Positions 1 through 12,391 of a stretch of 64,000 nucleotides of DNA are shown one piece after another. A program made the translations under genes and the position numbers. The stretch is taken from NCBI GenBank assembly GCA_001599595.1, contig BCHH01000021.1, positions 115,095 to 179,094 of the forward strand, read 5' to 3'. Source of the DNA: Beverwykella pulmonaria (taxonomy: Eukaryota > Ascomycota > Dothideomycetes > Pleosporales > Melanommataceae). The notes beneath the pieces were generated by a model. It ran no database searches and was not told the origin of the DNA. It saw only the letters and a program-made list of their open reading frames with translations. Each line of letters opens with the position of its first letter. Position 1 is the first letter of the stretch.

Positions 1-429
1 CTCAAGTTTGTGTGTTCAGGAGACTTTGAAGGAGGTTAAGATAATAATGATAGAATAATACATCGCTGGGATAATCATACCACACAGGTACCCCAATTTC
101 ACATTCTTCAGTATTCTCCCAAGTCCAAGAATAATGACACATTGCCATACTATGTTAATAGTTGTATAGCGCGACGTAACTCAAACATCATCTGATCATA
201 TGTACTCTAATCTTCCAGAAGCATGTACAATACAATACAGTTCCCGCCTAGCCACAGGTCCAACTCCAAGCAACCCTCTTATCTCCCATGTGCGATCCAA
301 GTGCAAGATAAAAGCCAATTCAACCATAGATCCGCCAGCCGCCATATCTGACGAGCGTCCCAAAATAACGCCGTGTAATGCATCCCACGCCATGCGTTAT
401 CCAAAAACCAAAACGAAACATGATGTCAA
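1..429. other. Intergenic, left edge
   Basis: No gene seen. This is the 3' flank of the aspartyl protease gene, whose stop codon is at 430-432 on the minus strand. Open frames here are short or antisense to that gene. Confidence 0.6.
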
Positions 430-1975
430 TCATAGCCCGTTGAAACCCATCATGATACCCACTCCTGCTGCAGCCGCACCGCTCAACCACGGATTCGCCG
501 TCATCATGGGCATACTCGCACCTGTCGATGTCGCCTTGGCTAAACCTGCCGACGGATTGATCGAAGGGCCATTGACCCTGCTGCCACCTGTCGCGACGGC
601 AACAGTGGAGACTGCGTTCGCAACGCCCAGCGCATTCGGCACGCCGTTAGTACCTGTCGCAATTTCTACAACAGAAGAGGAGGTAGCGTTGAAGTTGGTC
701 TGCGCGAGCGCGATCTGGTTGTTCTCGAGGTCGTATACGACGTACGCCGAGCGGAGAAATGTATCACCGAGAACGGAGACGGAATCGCCAGCAGGTCCAA
801 TGCCTAGGATGCAGACAGGTGTTCCACGCGAGTAGCCTGCGACAATAACCAGTTCGTTCAGAGGAACAGAGATGGTAGGTCCAGAGAACGTGAATTCGAG
901 CGAGCCCGACTCGTTAGCCAAATTGCAGTCGACAAATGCAGCGCCTTGCGTAGAATCGTATTGGGCACCGTATGTGGAGTATAGAGATCGAGCGACGTTG
1001 TCGGGAAGATACATGAGCGAGGATCCGGAGTCGAGAAGGACGGGAACAGTATTGTTTTTGAAGATAGAACCTTCGTTACCGTTGCTGCCCAAACTAGTGA
1101 GGGCGATGATGAATTCGGCGTATACGCCTTGCTCGGCGATGATGGGAAGTTTGCTGAGGGAGCCAGTGTATTTGTCTGTGTCGACTCCACCGAATAGGAT
1201 GCTCCCAGTTGAGGCATCGAGGTCGTTGAGCCAGAGGGAATAAGCGTTGGTGTTGATGTCTCCGTTGTTGGCGAGTAGCTGTGGCAGGTTCGGGTATGGG
1301 TCTCCTCCAGCGCGGTTGACCTGGACTTCGTTGACTGTGTATCCGATGCCGAGAATGCCCTCTGCAGAGCTGGATGTATAGCCAATGCCGAACTGCAGCC
1401 CGTCGATGGTCTTGCCACCAAAGTGGAATGTGTCCTTCACGTAATCGCCTGATGCTCCTGAACCATCCACATAGGAAATGTTGAACTTGCTGTTTACATA
1501 TTCGTAGGTTGAAGACGAGTTCGCATCGTATGTCCCTGAGTCGACGCACGGATTGTCGCGCTCCGTGCATAACTTGGAGCCTTTCGCATTTGCCCATAAA
1601 TCACTGCTACCAGTATCAATGTGAAGACGAAGCGACTGCGCTGGCGTTCCTAAGCTGGCGTTTGCGAAATAGAGGGTTTCGAGGTTGTCGAGCGTTTGCT
1701 GAACGGTCTTTTGTCGGCGGCGTAACCGGTCGCGCGCAACGGGGTTCGTGACATGTCGACGCTGGATGTCGAGGCCCAGCACTTTAGGATTCTAACAAGA
1801 GAAGTCAACATCTGATGTGCGAAGGCCAAGCAATACCGGGAGGATTTAGGCACAATACGAGAAGATCGCCGTGGGGAAGAAAGGCCAAGAGATCGCTTAC
1901 CTCTCTTTGGACCAGATTGAACGCAGTTGTTGACGCTATCAATTGCGCGGCGAGCGCCACAGTTGAGTACTTCAT
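430..1975 (-). CDS. GPI-type pepsin-family aspartyl protease (yapsin-like)
   Basis: A secreted or cell-wall aspartic endopeptidase of the pepsin family (A1). Two exons, 1901-1975 and 430-1791, are joined in phase 0 and give 478 aa. I chose the ATG at 1973-1975 because it starts a signal peptide (MKYSTVALAAQLIAS) that the long exon lacks. A basic stretch near residues 46-51 (RLRRR) suits propeptide cleavage. The two catalytic aspartates sit in DTGSS (Asp84) and DSGSS (about Asp279), and the flap is ISYVDGSGASG. The tail is rich in Ser, Ala and Thr and ends in a hydrophobic stretch (AAAAGVGIMMGF), which suggests a GPI anchor as in yapsins. The domain call is firm; surface anchoring is inferred. 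Pepsin-family enzymes of this kind process or degrade proteins at the cell surface, but the substrate here is unknown. Confidence 0.9.
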
Positions 1976-3478
1976 TATGATGATGGTGATGTATTTGAGT
2001 GTTCGATATTAAGAGGAAATCGCCAGAACGACACAGCGTTTGACTTTAGTCTGAGGCGCAACCAGCAACACCGAAGTGCTTCGTATTCGGACACACTGCG
2101 GCGGTAGGGGGGATGGTCCAAGTTTGAGGCTGAGGTGTCTTTTGTATGCAGAGTAAAAAGGAAAAAATGCCTACAAAGGGAATTGGGTGTTAAGGTTAAG
2201 GACCAGGAGACAGGAATATGTATCAACTGGCGGTGTCACCGGGGTCTTAAAAGGCGAGGGTGACGGCGGCGTGGATGACGCGTACCAGTAGTGTTTCAAG
2301 GATGGAGCGGAAGCTGCGATCTGTGCAAGCTTCCGCGAACCACCAAACGCACTTTAATAAGACCAGACGCCCGGCTTTCAAGCTGTCATGCTTTTGCACC
2401 AACTCATAGACGACTGGTCAGATGGGCTGAACCGTGTTGGCCAGCAAAACCTCCGTTAGATTACGCATTTCCCGTGGCGGTGCTAGCTCTTACAAAAGCG
2501 TCTGTCTCAGGCGCCTGTGGCGATCCTTTCTAAGCGCTACGCTACGCCGCCTTTTCGAACCAGTGCGACAAGTTGCATCATGCCAACAAGGAGCGGCTCT
2601 TGGGGCGCTGCTCTGCAGGCGACTCTGAAAGAAATGGCCTCATCAACTAGTGCTCGCAGACGGGCTTTCAAACTGCTATTCAGGGCCCAGAAACAAAGAC
2701 GGGCTGGCTAACGTGCTCATCGGATATCGGGAACCAGGGTAGAATGCAGCGCCGCGTATACGTTTTGTACATCCAAAGACAAGCCGGCAACTCCGGCAAG
2801 GCCTAGCCACACAGTTCGATCCCAAGACATGCTGAGCTAAATACTGACATAGCATCTGCCCGATTTTGAGGCTGTGGCCTGGGGCATGCCCTTTGGACGT
2901 TGTTGGATGCGGATTCTGAGTCCGCAGGGAGTGTGAAACTGCATTGAGACGAGACTGTTATAGCAGGCGCTTCAGGAACATTCGAAAGAGGGGCCATCTT
3001 TGCTCCGGCAATTTGTCTCGGCGTGGTCCACTTGGCCGGTGGCTGGTGTTCTTTGTCAGGCCAAGATGAAGAAAAGAAACATGAGAGGTTCGAACAAGCA
3101 ATGGAAAGGAAAGTGAAGGGATCTCGAATCTTGAACTCGTACCTGGTAGGCGGAAATGCATGCCTCGGCCGTGCACCAGTTCGTAAGAATGTGTCTATAA
3201 ATGGTATATTTGCACTTTCAGTGCACGATATTTCTAGACCGACCTGTCAGAGTCGTGCAAAAGCCCAGAAACTATCCTCACGGCCCTTCAGATCTACGTA
3301 CTTTGGTAGCATGAGAACGTGTACAGAGTGCTGCGGTCGTGATGCTTTGAGAGAGGATCCCCTAAGTGATACTCACTAATTAGCGCGTCCACAAAGAGAC
3401 TAGAGTGCCTTGCATGGTGAAGCGCGCAAGCACGCGTCGCGTCAGAGCGAACCCCGCGACAAAACTTCACATCTCAAC
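1976..3478. other. Intergenic, 1.5 kb
   Basis: Divergent promoter region between the protease and RFC genes. No convincing gene is seen. A related short motif occurs twice, near 2365 and 2656 (CAGACG followed by GGCTTTCAA), which may mark a decayed repeat. A TATA-like stretch (TCTATAAAT) lies near 3195. Confidence 0.5.
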
Positions 3479-4650
3479 ATGGCGAAAGCAGAGTCCTCCA
3501 AAGCCGCAGCCCGCAACGGCGTCAAGCCGAACCCCAACGCTGCTGGAGGTGCGAATTACGAGCTGCCATGGTATGCAACAGTCTCTGCTGCATCTCTCGC
3601 ACGCCGTCTTAGCTGACCTACACCACAGGGTGGAGAAATACCGCCCAGTCTTCCTGGACGATGTAGTTGGCAACACAGAAACCATCGAGCGCCTCAAGAT
3701 CATAGCAAAAGACGGCAACATGCCGCACGTCATCATCTCGGGCATGCCTGGAATTGGAAAGACGACCTCCATTCTCTGCCTCGCGCGGCAGATGCTGGGC
3801 GACGCATACAAGGAGGCCGTGCTCGAGCTCAACGCCTCCGATGAGCGCGGTATAGATGTCGTTAGGAATCGAATCAAGGGCTTTGCACAGAAGAAGGTCA
3901 CACTACCACCGGGCAGACAGAAGCTTGTCATTCTGGATGAAGCGGACAGCATGACGAGCGGTGCGCAACAGGCGTTGCGAAGGACGATGGAGATTTACAG
4001 TGCTACGACCCGATTTGCATTCGCATGCAATCAATCGAACAAGATCATCGAGCCTCTACAATCGCGTTGTGCTATCCTCCGCTATGCCCGCCTTACAGAC
4101 GCCCAGGTCGTCCGCCGCATCGTGCAAATTTGCGAAGCAGAAGACGTCCAATATTCTGACGATGGAATCGCCGCGCTTGTATTTTCCGCCGAAGGGGACA
4201 TGCGCCAGGCGATCAACAATTTGCAATCGACACATGCTGGATTTGGTTTCGTCAATGGGGACAATGTGTTCAAGGTGGTGGATAGTCCGCACCCAATTAA
4301 GGTCCAGGCCATGATCAAGGCGTGTCATGAGTGCAAGGTGGACGATGCGTTGACGGCACTGAAAGAGCTGTGGGACCTGGGATACTCCTGCCATGACATT
4401 ATCAGCACCATGTTCAGGGTCACCAAAACGGTCGATACGCTGAGCGAGCAGGCTAAGCTAGAATTCATCAAGGTATGTGCGAATTTCTCACCGGGAGAGG
4501 GTTCCGCTAAATATGATACAGGAGATTGGCTTCACCCACATGCGCATCCTTGAAGGCGTCCAGACCCTCCTACAGCTCTCAGGATGCGTTGCTCGTCTTG
4601 CAAAGATCAACATGAAGCCCAACCTCTTCGTCATTCCATCTACATCATAG
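3479..4650 (+). CDS. RFC4: Replication factor C subunit (yeast Rfc4 / human RFC2 type)
   Basis: A small subunit of the clamp loader, the nuclear AAA+ ATPase complex that opens PCNA and loads it on primed DNA. Three exons, 3479-3570, 3629-4472 and 4522-4650, give 354 aa, the size of human RFC2. The start at 3479 gives [12 protein letters not shown], and the first splice rebuilds ELPWVEKYRP, the family's opening motif. Visible motifs are Walker A ([10 protein letters not shown]), Walker B (VILDEADSM) and the RFC box with the SRC motif (PLQSRCAIL) that supplies the arginine finger. The last exon restores [13 protein letters not shown], typical of the collar domain. The match runs from end to end. 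In yeast nomenclature this is Rfc4 rather than Rfc2, Rfc3 or Rfc5, judged from the wording of these motifs. No oddities. Confidence 0.95.
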
Positions 4651-4869
4651 CATAGCGGAGATTTGGGTTGCATTTAGCACGGTGTCTGGCGTTCAGCGTG
4701 CACCGAAGCATGAGTATATCTGGGAGATTTGAGAAGGCAATACATGTTGAGAGAATGCTGAAGTAACAAGACAAAGTGTAAAAGTCGGACGATTTCTAAT
4801 CTCTAAAAGGATATCAAATACCATGTTAAAATCTGAAGGGTAGTTCAACACCAACTTCCCACATCTCGT

Positions 4870-6116
4870 CTAAATCACAGCCCTTCTCTGTTGAGCGCTG
4901 CCCTTGACCCCCTCCGTCTGTGTCTTTGACACCACACCACCTGCATTACTCGTCTCCGCCGGCTTCTTCACAAGATGCTTTCCAATATACCCTCTCTCGC
5001 CCCAAAGATGGAACGGATCCAAGAGCCCCGCCAGCACACTCCTCTTATTCTTCTTCGCCTCCGCCCTCAACCGTGCAAGCTCCTCATCACTCATATCCCA
5101 AAACTGAGTTTTCTTATCCTTGCCCGTAAGCATGCCATGGACATCAAACGGATCAAACATTGTGACGATCCAAGGCCTGTCGTCCGCCCATCCTGGCCCG
5201 CGTCTCTCAGTGACTCCATCGCGGTCTAGAAAGACGGAGTTCGATCGAGGGAGACGCTTCCCGGGATGGTAAACATTGAGCAGCGTGGTGTTGAGAAACA
5301 TAATGACGGCCTCGAAAATCCAGAACACGACCTCGTTCTTGTAGATCGCGCTGTCCCAGCCCATTATATACTCCACAAGACGGTATATACAGCGGATCGT
5401 GACGATAGTTGCGCTAACGTACAGCACGAGTAGCACCGTCCGCAGGTCCTTACTCAAGACCCCAGCCTTCGAAGCTTTCATGTGAAACTGTGCAGCGAGC
5501 AGACCGAAGGTCCCAAAGAGAGCCGCCTGTAGAGACAGCGACGCAGTGACGAGATTCGCGCCGAGTTGTCGCTGTTTAGGCGTCATGCTCGAGTTCGCCA
5601 TGCGCCATGCGCCCTGCCCGATCAGGATTTCGCACACGGCATCCAGCCCCACAAACGTCGTTGCTACGCGACCTGGGTGCATTGGCGCCAGGTACGGGAT
5701 ATAGTAGAGGATGCGAGACAGGATGAAGTAATTGATGAGGGCGTACACGGGCGGGCCAGACATGATCAGGACGACGGAAACAATGAGGTAAGTTAGGTTG
5801 GAGGTGTGGAAGGCGCCTACTTCGCGCATAGCGAAGCCGGCAATCATTAGGAGGGCAGCCCAGGGAAGGAGGATGGTTGTTCGCCATGATTTGTGTTTAC
5901 TGTACAGGTTAGCTTGGGCTTAAAGTGCAGTGGGGGGTTGCTTACAGAGTCTGCCATGCGTGAATGACTCCTGAGATGAAGAAGAGGACGATGAAGATGA
6001 TGGGCGCGACTTTGTTGGGAGCGTAGTACCACACACTACCGGGTGCTATGAGTTGTTAGAGTCCGTGAGAGTGTAGATGAAGACAAGGAAAACGTACAAT
6101 AATCTCCCATTCCCAT
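4870..6116 (-). CDS. RTA1-like multispanning membrane protein
   Basis: An RTA1-family protein. In yeast, Rta1 and Rsb1 are linked to resistance to aminocholesterol and to release of sphingoid bases; transport by the family is proposed rather than proven. Three exons, 6098-6116 (19 nt), 5946-6045 and 4870-5899, give 382 aa. The start MGMGDY is followed by a short outside segment ending GSVWYYAPN, and then by about seven hydrophobic helices to about residue 260. Family landmarks include the R-x-I-Y-R-x-x-E-Y stretch (RCIYRLVEYIMGWD). The remaining ~120 residues form a hydrophilic, Lys-rich cytosolic tail that holds two DPF motifs (DPFDVHG and DPFHLWG). The first two splices keep the frame and rebuild HAWQTLKHKSWR. 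Substrate unknown. Confidence 0.85.
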
Positions 6117-6857
6117 CTTGACTGATGTGCTCGGAGGATCAAGTTGAGACAAGTGTTAGAGCCTGCAGACTTTGCAGTGAGAAAACTTCTGGTCGGCCGT
6201 GAGGCAAAAAGGGTTATCTATATAGCAACGAGAACTACCGGCCAAGGCTGACAGCGCAAATTATGAAAGATTAGAAGCCATCGCGGGGCTATGCTGTGAG
6301 GGATGAAGTTGTTTGGAGTTCCCACAAGATGAAACGAATCATGGCAATAATGAGCGATGTCCATGGAATTGTAAATACGAAGAATGCGAGGCTTTAACGA
6401 GGCACAATTTGACCACACGAAAGGCATTGCACAAGGCTGAATTGACTAGGTCGTTGCATAATCGATACGCGAGACCTCAGTAAGCTTGTATTGGCTATAG
6501 ACGCGAAGAGACGTTGGTGGCAGAGGTAACCCATCGCTCACGAACTTAGAGTAGCCATCGCATGCAGGGTAAAAGAGAGGTTGTGGTCAAACTCCAATCT
6601 CACGCTAAGCCACCTCTGGCATTAGTGAAATTAGCGCGGTCGGCTAGCGCATGAAGCCGACCACGTGCCCAATTTGCTTTCACGACCACGCCAATACACA
6701 CGAGGCTAAACACACATCACAGGCAGTCCATCGTCAGCCTTCTACACACAGCGAATCTGTCTGGCGCACGTGTTTCATGAGTGTGGCTGGAAATGGTGCT
6801 CCAGGCTTGGGTGCCGCAGAGAATGTGTCTAGGCAAAAACAATCTGACTTCAGTGTG
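6117..6857. other. Intergenic between RTA1-like gene and TRS130
   Basis: Divergent promoter region of 741 bp. The frame of the TRS130 first exon stays open upstream to about 6651, but the family N-terminus matches the ATG at 6858, so the upstream part is treated as 5' leader. Nothing else recognised. Confidence 0.5.
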
Positions 6858-9800
6858 ATGGATGGTTCATCCAGCTCTAAAGTCACGGGTATATATACTA
6901 CCTCTTCTGCAACCTCTTCTATTCATGGAATGACTAATATTTTTGCAGTCGAATATCATGACCCGTCTGGCCTCTTCTCGTTAGTGCAAGAACAATTGAC
7001 TTCTCGTCTTCCCCTTCGGAATCTTCATTGGAAATCGCCAACCCGGCCCCTAAGATCGATCGACTCGCTTCACGTGGATCTAGTACCCAGCAAAGACTCT
7101 GTGCATATCTCCGGTGTCACATCTCCCGGACTAGCACCACCTGAAGGAACGCGGCAGAATCCCACGAGTTCAGAGATCAGCAGGACACCATCAAAGGAAA
7201 GACGGCACCAGATTCCAGGTCTTCGGCAGACGCCGTATTTGAAAGTCTACCTATTAAGATGTGACGATTCCGAAACGTACAAGTCGAATGCTCGAAAGCA
7301 ACTTAGAGAATGGGTCAAGGCACACACACCGCCTTCTCAGAGCAGCTCTTCGTTGAACACACAGGAGAATCACGACGCTTTCGAGTGGATGATTATTCAT
7401 GTTGTAATTCCGGACACTCCTGCTGCAAGTCAGCCTCGCGGAACAACAGCCTCGATCGCAGTTCCTGGGGAGAAGGAGAAGTCTAGTGCGACGTCACGCT
7501 GGACTCGTGGAACGACAACTATTCTTGAGAAGATCCGTGCGGATTTCAACATAACCTCGAAATCGGCGCCAGACCGAGTTGCTCAGATAAGGCTTGAGAA
7601 GGGAGTTGTACCACCCCATATGCTACCAGCAACAACACCGTCTGTTACAAGTCCGCCCATAAGTGAGAGCCCACAGGAGCAGGAAAGGGTATGGAATGAC
7701 GTTATAGTCAAATTCAAGACTCTGATCCTTCTCTCTTTCGACCTCCGAGTTAGCCAGTACGAGGAGGATATCAGAGAAAAGGATTCGCAACGTGCCCTTC
7801 CTGGGTGGAACTTTTGCACTTTCTTTATCCTCAAAGAAGGCCTCGCAAGAGGCTTTGAAAGCGTTGGCTTGGTAGAAGATGCTCTTCTCGGATACGACGA
7901 GCTTTCCATCGGACTCGACTCCATCCTCCGCGATCAGGCGAACGATGGTGGCCAAGGACAAGGCGGTGTTATACTCAACTATTCGGAGGATCTTTATGAA
8001 CAGACGTCAGCAATTCTGAAACGGTCGCAGAAAGATGATGGAGGCCGTAAGGAGCCTCAACCGTATGTCCATGATGAGAGACCAATAGACTCCCGCAAGA
8101 AAGATTATCGGGGTCTAATTTTGTCAAACAACATCTCTGTCTTTGACTTTCGAAGCTACATCTTTGGTCGCCAGATGTCATTACTATTGCGGCTGGGCAA
8201 TTCTCACTCATCAAAGGCTGATCTCGCGGCAAAACTTTCACCTAGGCCAAACCCTGGTGTTATCAAGCACTCAATGGACGACAGCAGCGTAGGCACAAAG
8301 TCAGGGCCCTCTCCTAGTGATTCTGAAGATCTACTCTCCTTGTCCGAACTCTGTACACGTGCGCTCAACTTTATCACTTTTGCAGGACGACTATTACGGG
8401 ATGATCTGATCAATGGGTAAGCTCCTTTTCTTTGAAACAAGCAAGTCGCTGACATGAGCGCAGTGCAAAGGCTCATGAGGTCAATTTCCCTAGTCGCCTG
8501 ATTGACAACCTTGTTCGTTCTTGGACTTTTGCTGCACTCGAACAAGTCTTAAACGAAACTGCAACTTCCTCTCTCCCATTCACAAAATTCTTGAAGGACA
8601 CAACTACGGGCTCCTCTGGCAAGATGCGATCCTTCGGAAACCATATTGAGGAGCAGAAGGTCAGTGTGATCGAGCCCAAAACCATGATTCACCCAACACG
8701 ATCATCTTCTCTACATGCTGGCCGTTCTGTTTCCGCGGACCCGCCATATGCCCATACCGTAGGGCAGGTCGTGTTTGACAACGGACAATATCAAGATCGC
8801 CCAGTCCCAAACCAAGAAAGTACATTACCCCAAATCAAATCCGGCCAGCAAGACTTAGCTGGTACACGAGCTCAGCTTCTTGTTGTACAAAGGCGCACTC
8901 TAGAGCATGTTGGTAAATCGCTAGGTTGGTCAATTGGCTGGGCCGCTATTCTATCTACTTTATCTCGGAATGAGGAGCTTAGTGATGTGGATCTCAATGC
9001 GAAGAGTCGATCTGATGATGAGGAAAGCGAGATTGTAGAAGAGATACCGAAGCTTACTTCTCCTACGGTTGGTATTTCCGCAGCCGCCATTGTGAATTCT
9101 GTGTCATCGATCGATCAATTCCGCCAATACTACGAAGTATGTCTCTTTTCCTCTGACCGGCATTAAACTAACTGATCCAAAAGACTCTGAGCGATCTCAT
9201 TGTCAGGCACTATGCGGCTGCAGGCCAAGTCAAGTCCGGGGAGAGTGTTCTTGGGGACCTGGCTGCTCTTCGATTGTAGGTTGCAAGCCATTCAATGAGT
9301 TACAAGCTTTTTTACTTATGCTTGTGTAGTGAGCTTGGCGATTTTGCAGCTGCAGCGATGTACTTTGGGCGCATGGCGTCACTGTTTGCCGAAAGTAGAT
9401 GGAACACTGTCGAGACTACCATGTTGAAGATGTATGCACAGTGTCTGAAAAGGCTTAATCGCAAAGACGAATATATTCGAACGCTTCTCGACATTTTGGC
9501 AAAATCAGCTGGGAGTAGGATAGCGAGTCGGGCTTCTTCTAAACATACCAGCACGCTGGAAGTTTCGACCATGCCAAAGGATTGGTTAGACGATGACAGC
9601 GTAGATACGATCAGCTTGTTCGAAGAGTTGATTAGCTTCTCTGAGCAACTACCGTACGATGTAACTGCGCCAATGAACAAATACTTTGGTGACATCGTTG
9701 TCGAACCATATGTACGGCATTTCGATGGAAAGGATGGATTCCAGTTACGACTTCAATTCAGACATGTCCTCGAAGATGAAATAGATATTCGAAAAGCAAA

Positions 9801-11842
9801 GATACGACTCGTCAGTGCAACGCCAGGGCAGGGAAAGGACATATGGCTAGAAAGTTTGGATGCTATACGACTGCAAAAGGGTGTGTGTCGCATATGGCTC
9901 AGCTCACACGTGCGTATATCCATTCGCCAACCAAAGACCATACTAACTCTGCCAGGTCAACACCACTGGCCCTTACAGGGTCGACAAGATCCTTCTTGAG
10001 GCAAAGAGGATCGTTTTTGCATATGAACCAGTCACAAAAACCGAAGAGACCTCGTCCCTTGGTATTCCGACTCCGGTATCCGCAACAACGCTGAAAGCCG
10101 CGAAGAAATCCCGAGTTATGTGTTTCCCTCGCACCGAAGCATTCCAGGCCAGATTATATCTCTCGCATTTCATAGACATCGATAAGCCCCGACATATTGA
10201 TATTGAGTGCTCAAGCGGCTGGAACGACATACAACATGCGGAGTTGCGCTTGAAGGCCGGAACAGCTGGACTGAGGTTACATACTGCCAAAGCTGCTGTA
10301 GCACTAGGTGATGTGATTATCAAGGACAAACCCAACCCAGGAGTTATCGAGATCGGCACAATAGCACCGAATACTATCACTACGTTGAGGATACCGTACG
10401 ACTTGGAGTTGATGCTCCCAGACATCGCAATCAAGCTGGAAGTGGAGTATTTCACGGACAACGGCCGGTTCCAATTTTACTCATCCTTCATCATTTCCGT
10501 CGAGCTCCCGCTCGACGTCAACGTGCACGATCACTTCAAGAACCAGTCCCTCTACTCGAAGTTCAACATCAAGACGGCCGGCCATGTGCCTCTAGAAGTC
10601 CTAGACGTCACCCTCGAAAGCTCGGAAGAGTTTGAAGTTTCAGCACCGAAGAAAGTCAAGGGCTCGGTTCTCGTCTTCCCCAAACAACCCGTGTCAACAA
10701 CCTACAAGATAACCAAGAAGCCCGTCGATGCAGCTAAGCGGCGGCCAAGTCGAACGTCGATTGGCAGCCTTGCACTGTCAGTCGAATATCGGTGTCTGGA
10801 CGAGGACATATTGGACAGGGCACGAGTGTTGTTTACCTCGGCCGTTGAGAACAGTCCTGTGCATCGGCTTGCCCGTCTGCTCATTGCAGCTTTCGTTGAC
10901 CGCCTTAAAAATCGAATCCTTCCGCACCAGTTCGAGCGAGTTGCCCTTCTCGACAAGATTGACATGGGCTTATTCGAGGACATGGACTGGTCAGAGTGCG
11001 TGGACAGTCTCCCACATATTATCCGAGACGACACGCGCAGTTGGCTCCGGAAGTGGCACGAGGTAAGTGCACTCCTCTAGTTACGACATGACTTTGTTGA
11101 CACATGCCAGAAACACCAGTCCATTCTCCTCCCACCAGTGTCTGAGATGGAGTCATCGAATCCTGGCACCGCGCCTCCATCACCCTACCCCCCTCGCCGC
11201 ATAATCATCACCGTATCGATCCCACAAACACATATCCTCCACACAGCCTCGCTCGCGCTCCTGTCGCCAGAACACGCATCTCTACATTCCACTACCATCG
11301 CTATGGCGGGACAGCCACTCATGACCGAACTCAGCATTCGGCACACGCGTCGCTGGGGCACGCCCTCGAGTCTCACGGAGCTGGCCAACATCTCCTCACC
11401 CGACGACCCCATCGAGTTTGTCTACACCATCGAAGCGAACCCCGACACCTGGCTTATAGCCGGGCAACGCCGTGCGCACTTCACCGCCAGAGAAGACCAA
11501 GAGCATAAGTACCAGATCATGCTGATACCGCTCAAAGTCGGCAACGCTCTGCTTCCGAACATCGAGATCAGAGCCAATGTTGCACCGAAGGAGGACCAGA
11601 GGAGGCAGAGTGGTGAGCACGGGCACGGGCACGGGCACAATCATCATCACCATCATCATCATCACGGTCAGGCTGAGGGTGAGGGTGAGGATGAGGGCGA
11701 GGAACAATTGAATTGCGAGATAGATTATTTGAGCTACGGGGAGTGCGTGGTGGTTATTCCGGACGTGAGGAGTAGTACGGTGGGGATTGGGGAGATGGGG
11801 AGTCCGAGGAGCGTGGTGTGGTTGGAGTCGACAGGTAGGTAG
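6858..11842 (+). CDS. TRS130: TRAPP complex subunit Trs130 (TRAPPC10)
   Basis: A large subunit specific to TRAPPII, the multisubunit tether and Rab exchange factor acting at the late Golgi and early endosome. Seven exons, 6858-6888, 6949-8416, 8464-9136, 9184-9275, 9330-9909, 9956-11062 and 11111-11842, give 1560 aa. I chose the ATG at 6858 because splicing the first 60-nt intron yields MDGSSSSKVTVEYHDPSG followed by LPLRNLHWKSP, the family N-terminus. The middle (residues ~250-650) is the helical region typical of Trs130, with FFILKEGLARGFESVGLVED. The C-terminal ~500 residues look like beta-rich TRAPPC10 repeats. Residues about 1486-1503 hold a histidine run, with an acidic Glu/Gly run directly after it. 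The first intron has no stop and is 3n long, so unspliced mRNA would still be read through. Confidence 0.9.
11615..11704 (+). repeat. His/Gly then Glu/Gly coding low-complexity tract inside TRS130
   Basis: GGGCAC units are followed by CAT/CAC codons and encode alternating Gly-His and then eight His in a row. GAGGGT-type units that encode an acidic run come next. The tract lies in the last exon of TRS130 and is probably a surface loop. It is visible directly in the sequence. Confidence 0.9.
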
Positions 11843-12391
11843 GTAGTCGGAGGGTATTGGGTTAGAATGTGAAGGAAAGCTATCGCTTTGGTGGGTGGAG
11901 TGTAAAGGTGGTACCGGCAGATAGAGTAGGCCTCGTAGAATCCGTGGAATAGAGTGGTTGTCTACCAGATTGGTCCATGCTTTGCAAGGTAGGGTAGCTC
12001 CCTTTGGTATGTGTGGTATGGACATTGACAAGCGATCATCGAGCACCGAACCATTGCCTTCAAGGAAAATACTTGGGGGACAGGGGAAATGCCGTCCTTC
12101 CCAGATACAGTAGGACTAATAATGTTAGCCTTCGTCGACCCTTTTGTCCTGCAGCTGAGATTCGGTGAATATATGCGTGGCCAATGATAGCGCGTGCGGA
12201 GCGCGAGCAAATGAACCCGCCAAGCCTCAATGACGCACGGGGAACCGCGCATTAGCGTACTCTGACCATCGCGTTGGCGCTCCTTAATACCGTTTGTTTC
12301 CCCACAAACATCAACATTCCAGCGCACCCAACTGCATCCTCACCCCACCTCGCGCGGCTCCTCGCAACATAAAAGGCTGGCCTGTGGCACC
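11843..12391. other. Intergenic, 549 bp
   Basis: 3' flank of TRS130 and promoter of the next gene on the same strand. No gene, RNA or repeat recognised. Confidence 0.5.

Noticed and set aside
200..835. 211-codon plus-strand frame at the left edge
   Set aside because: Antisense to the aspartyl protease C-terminus; no family features.
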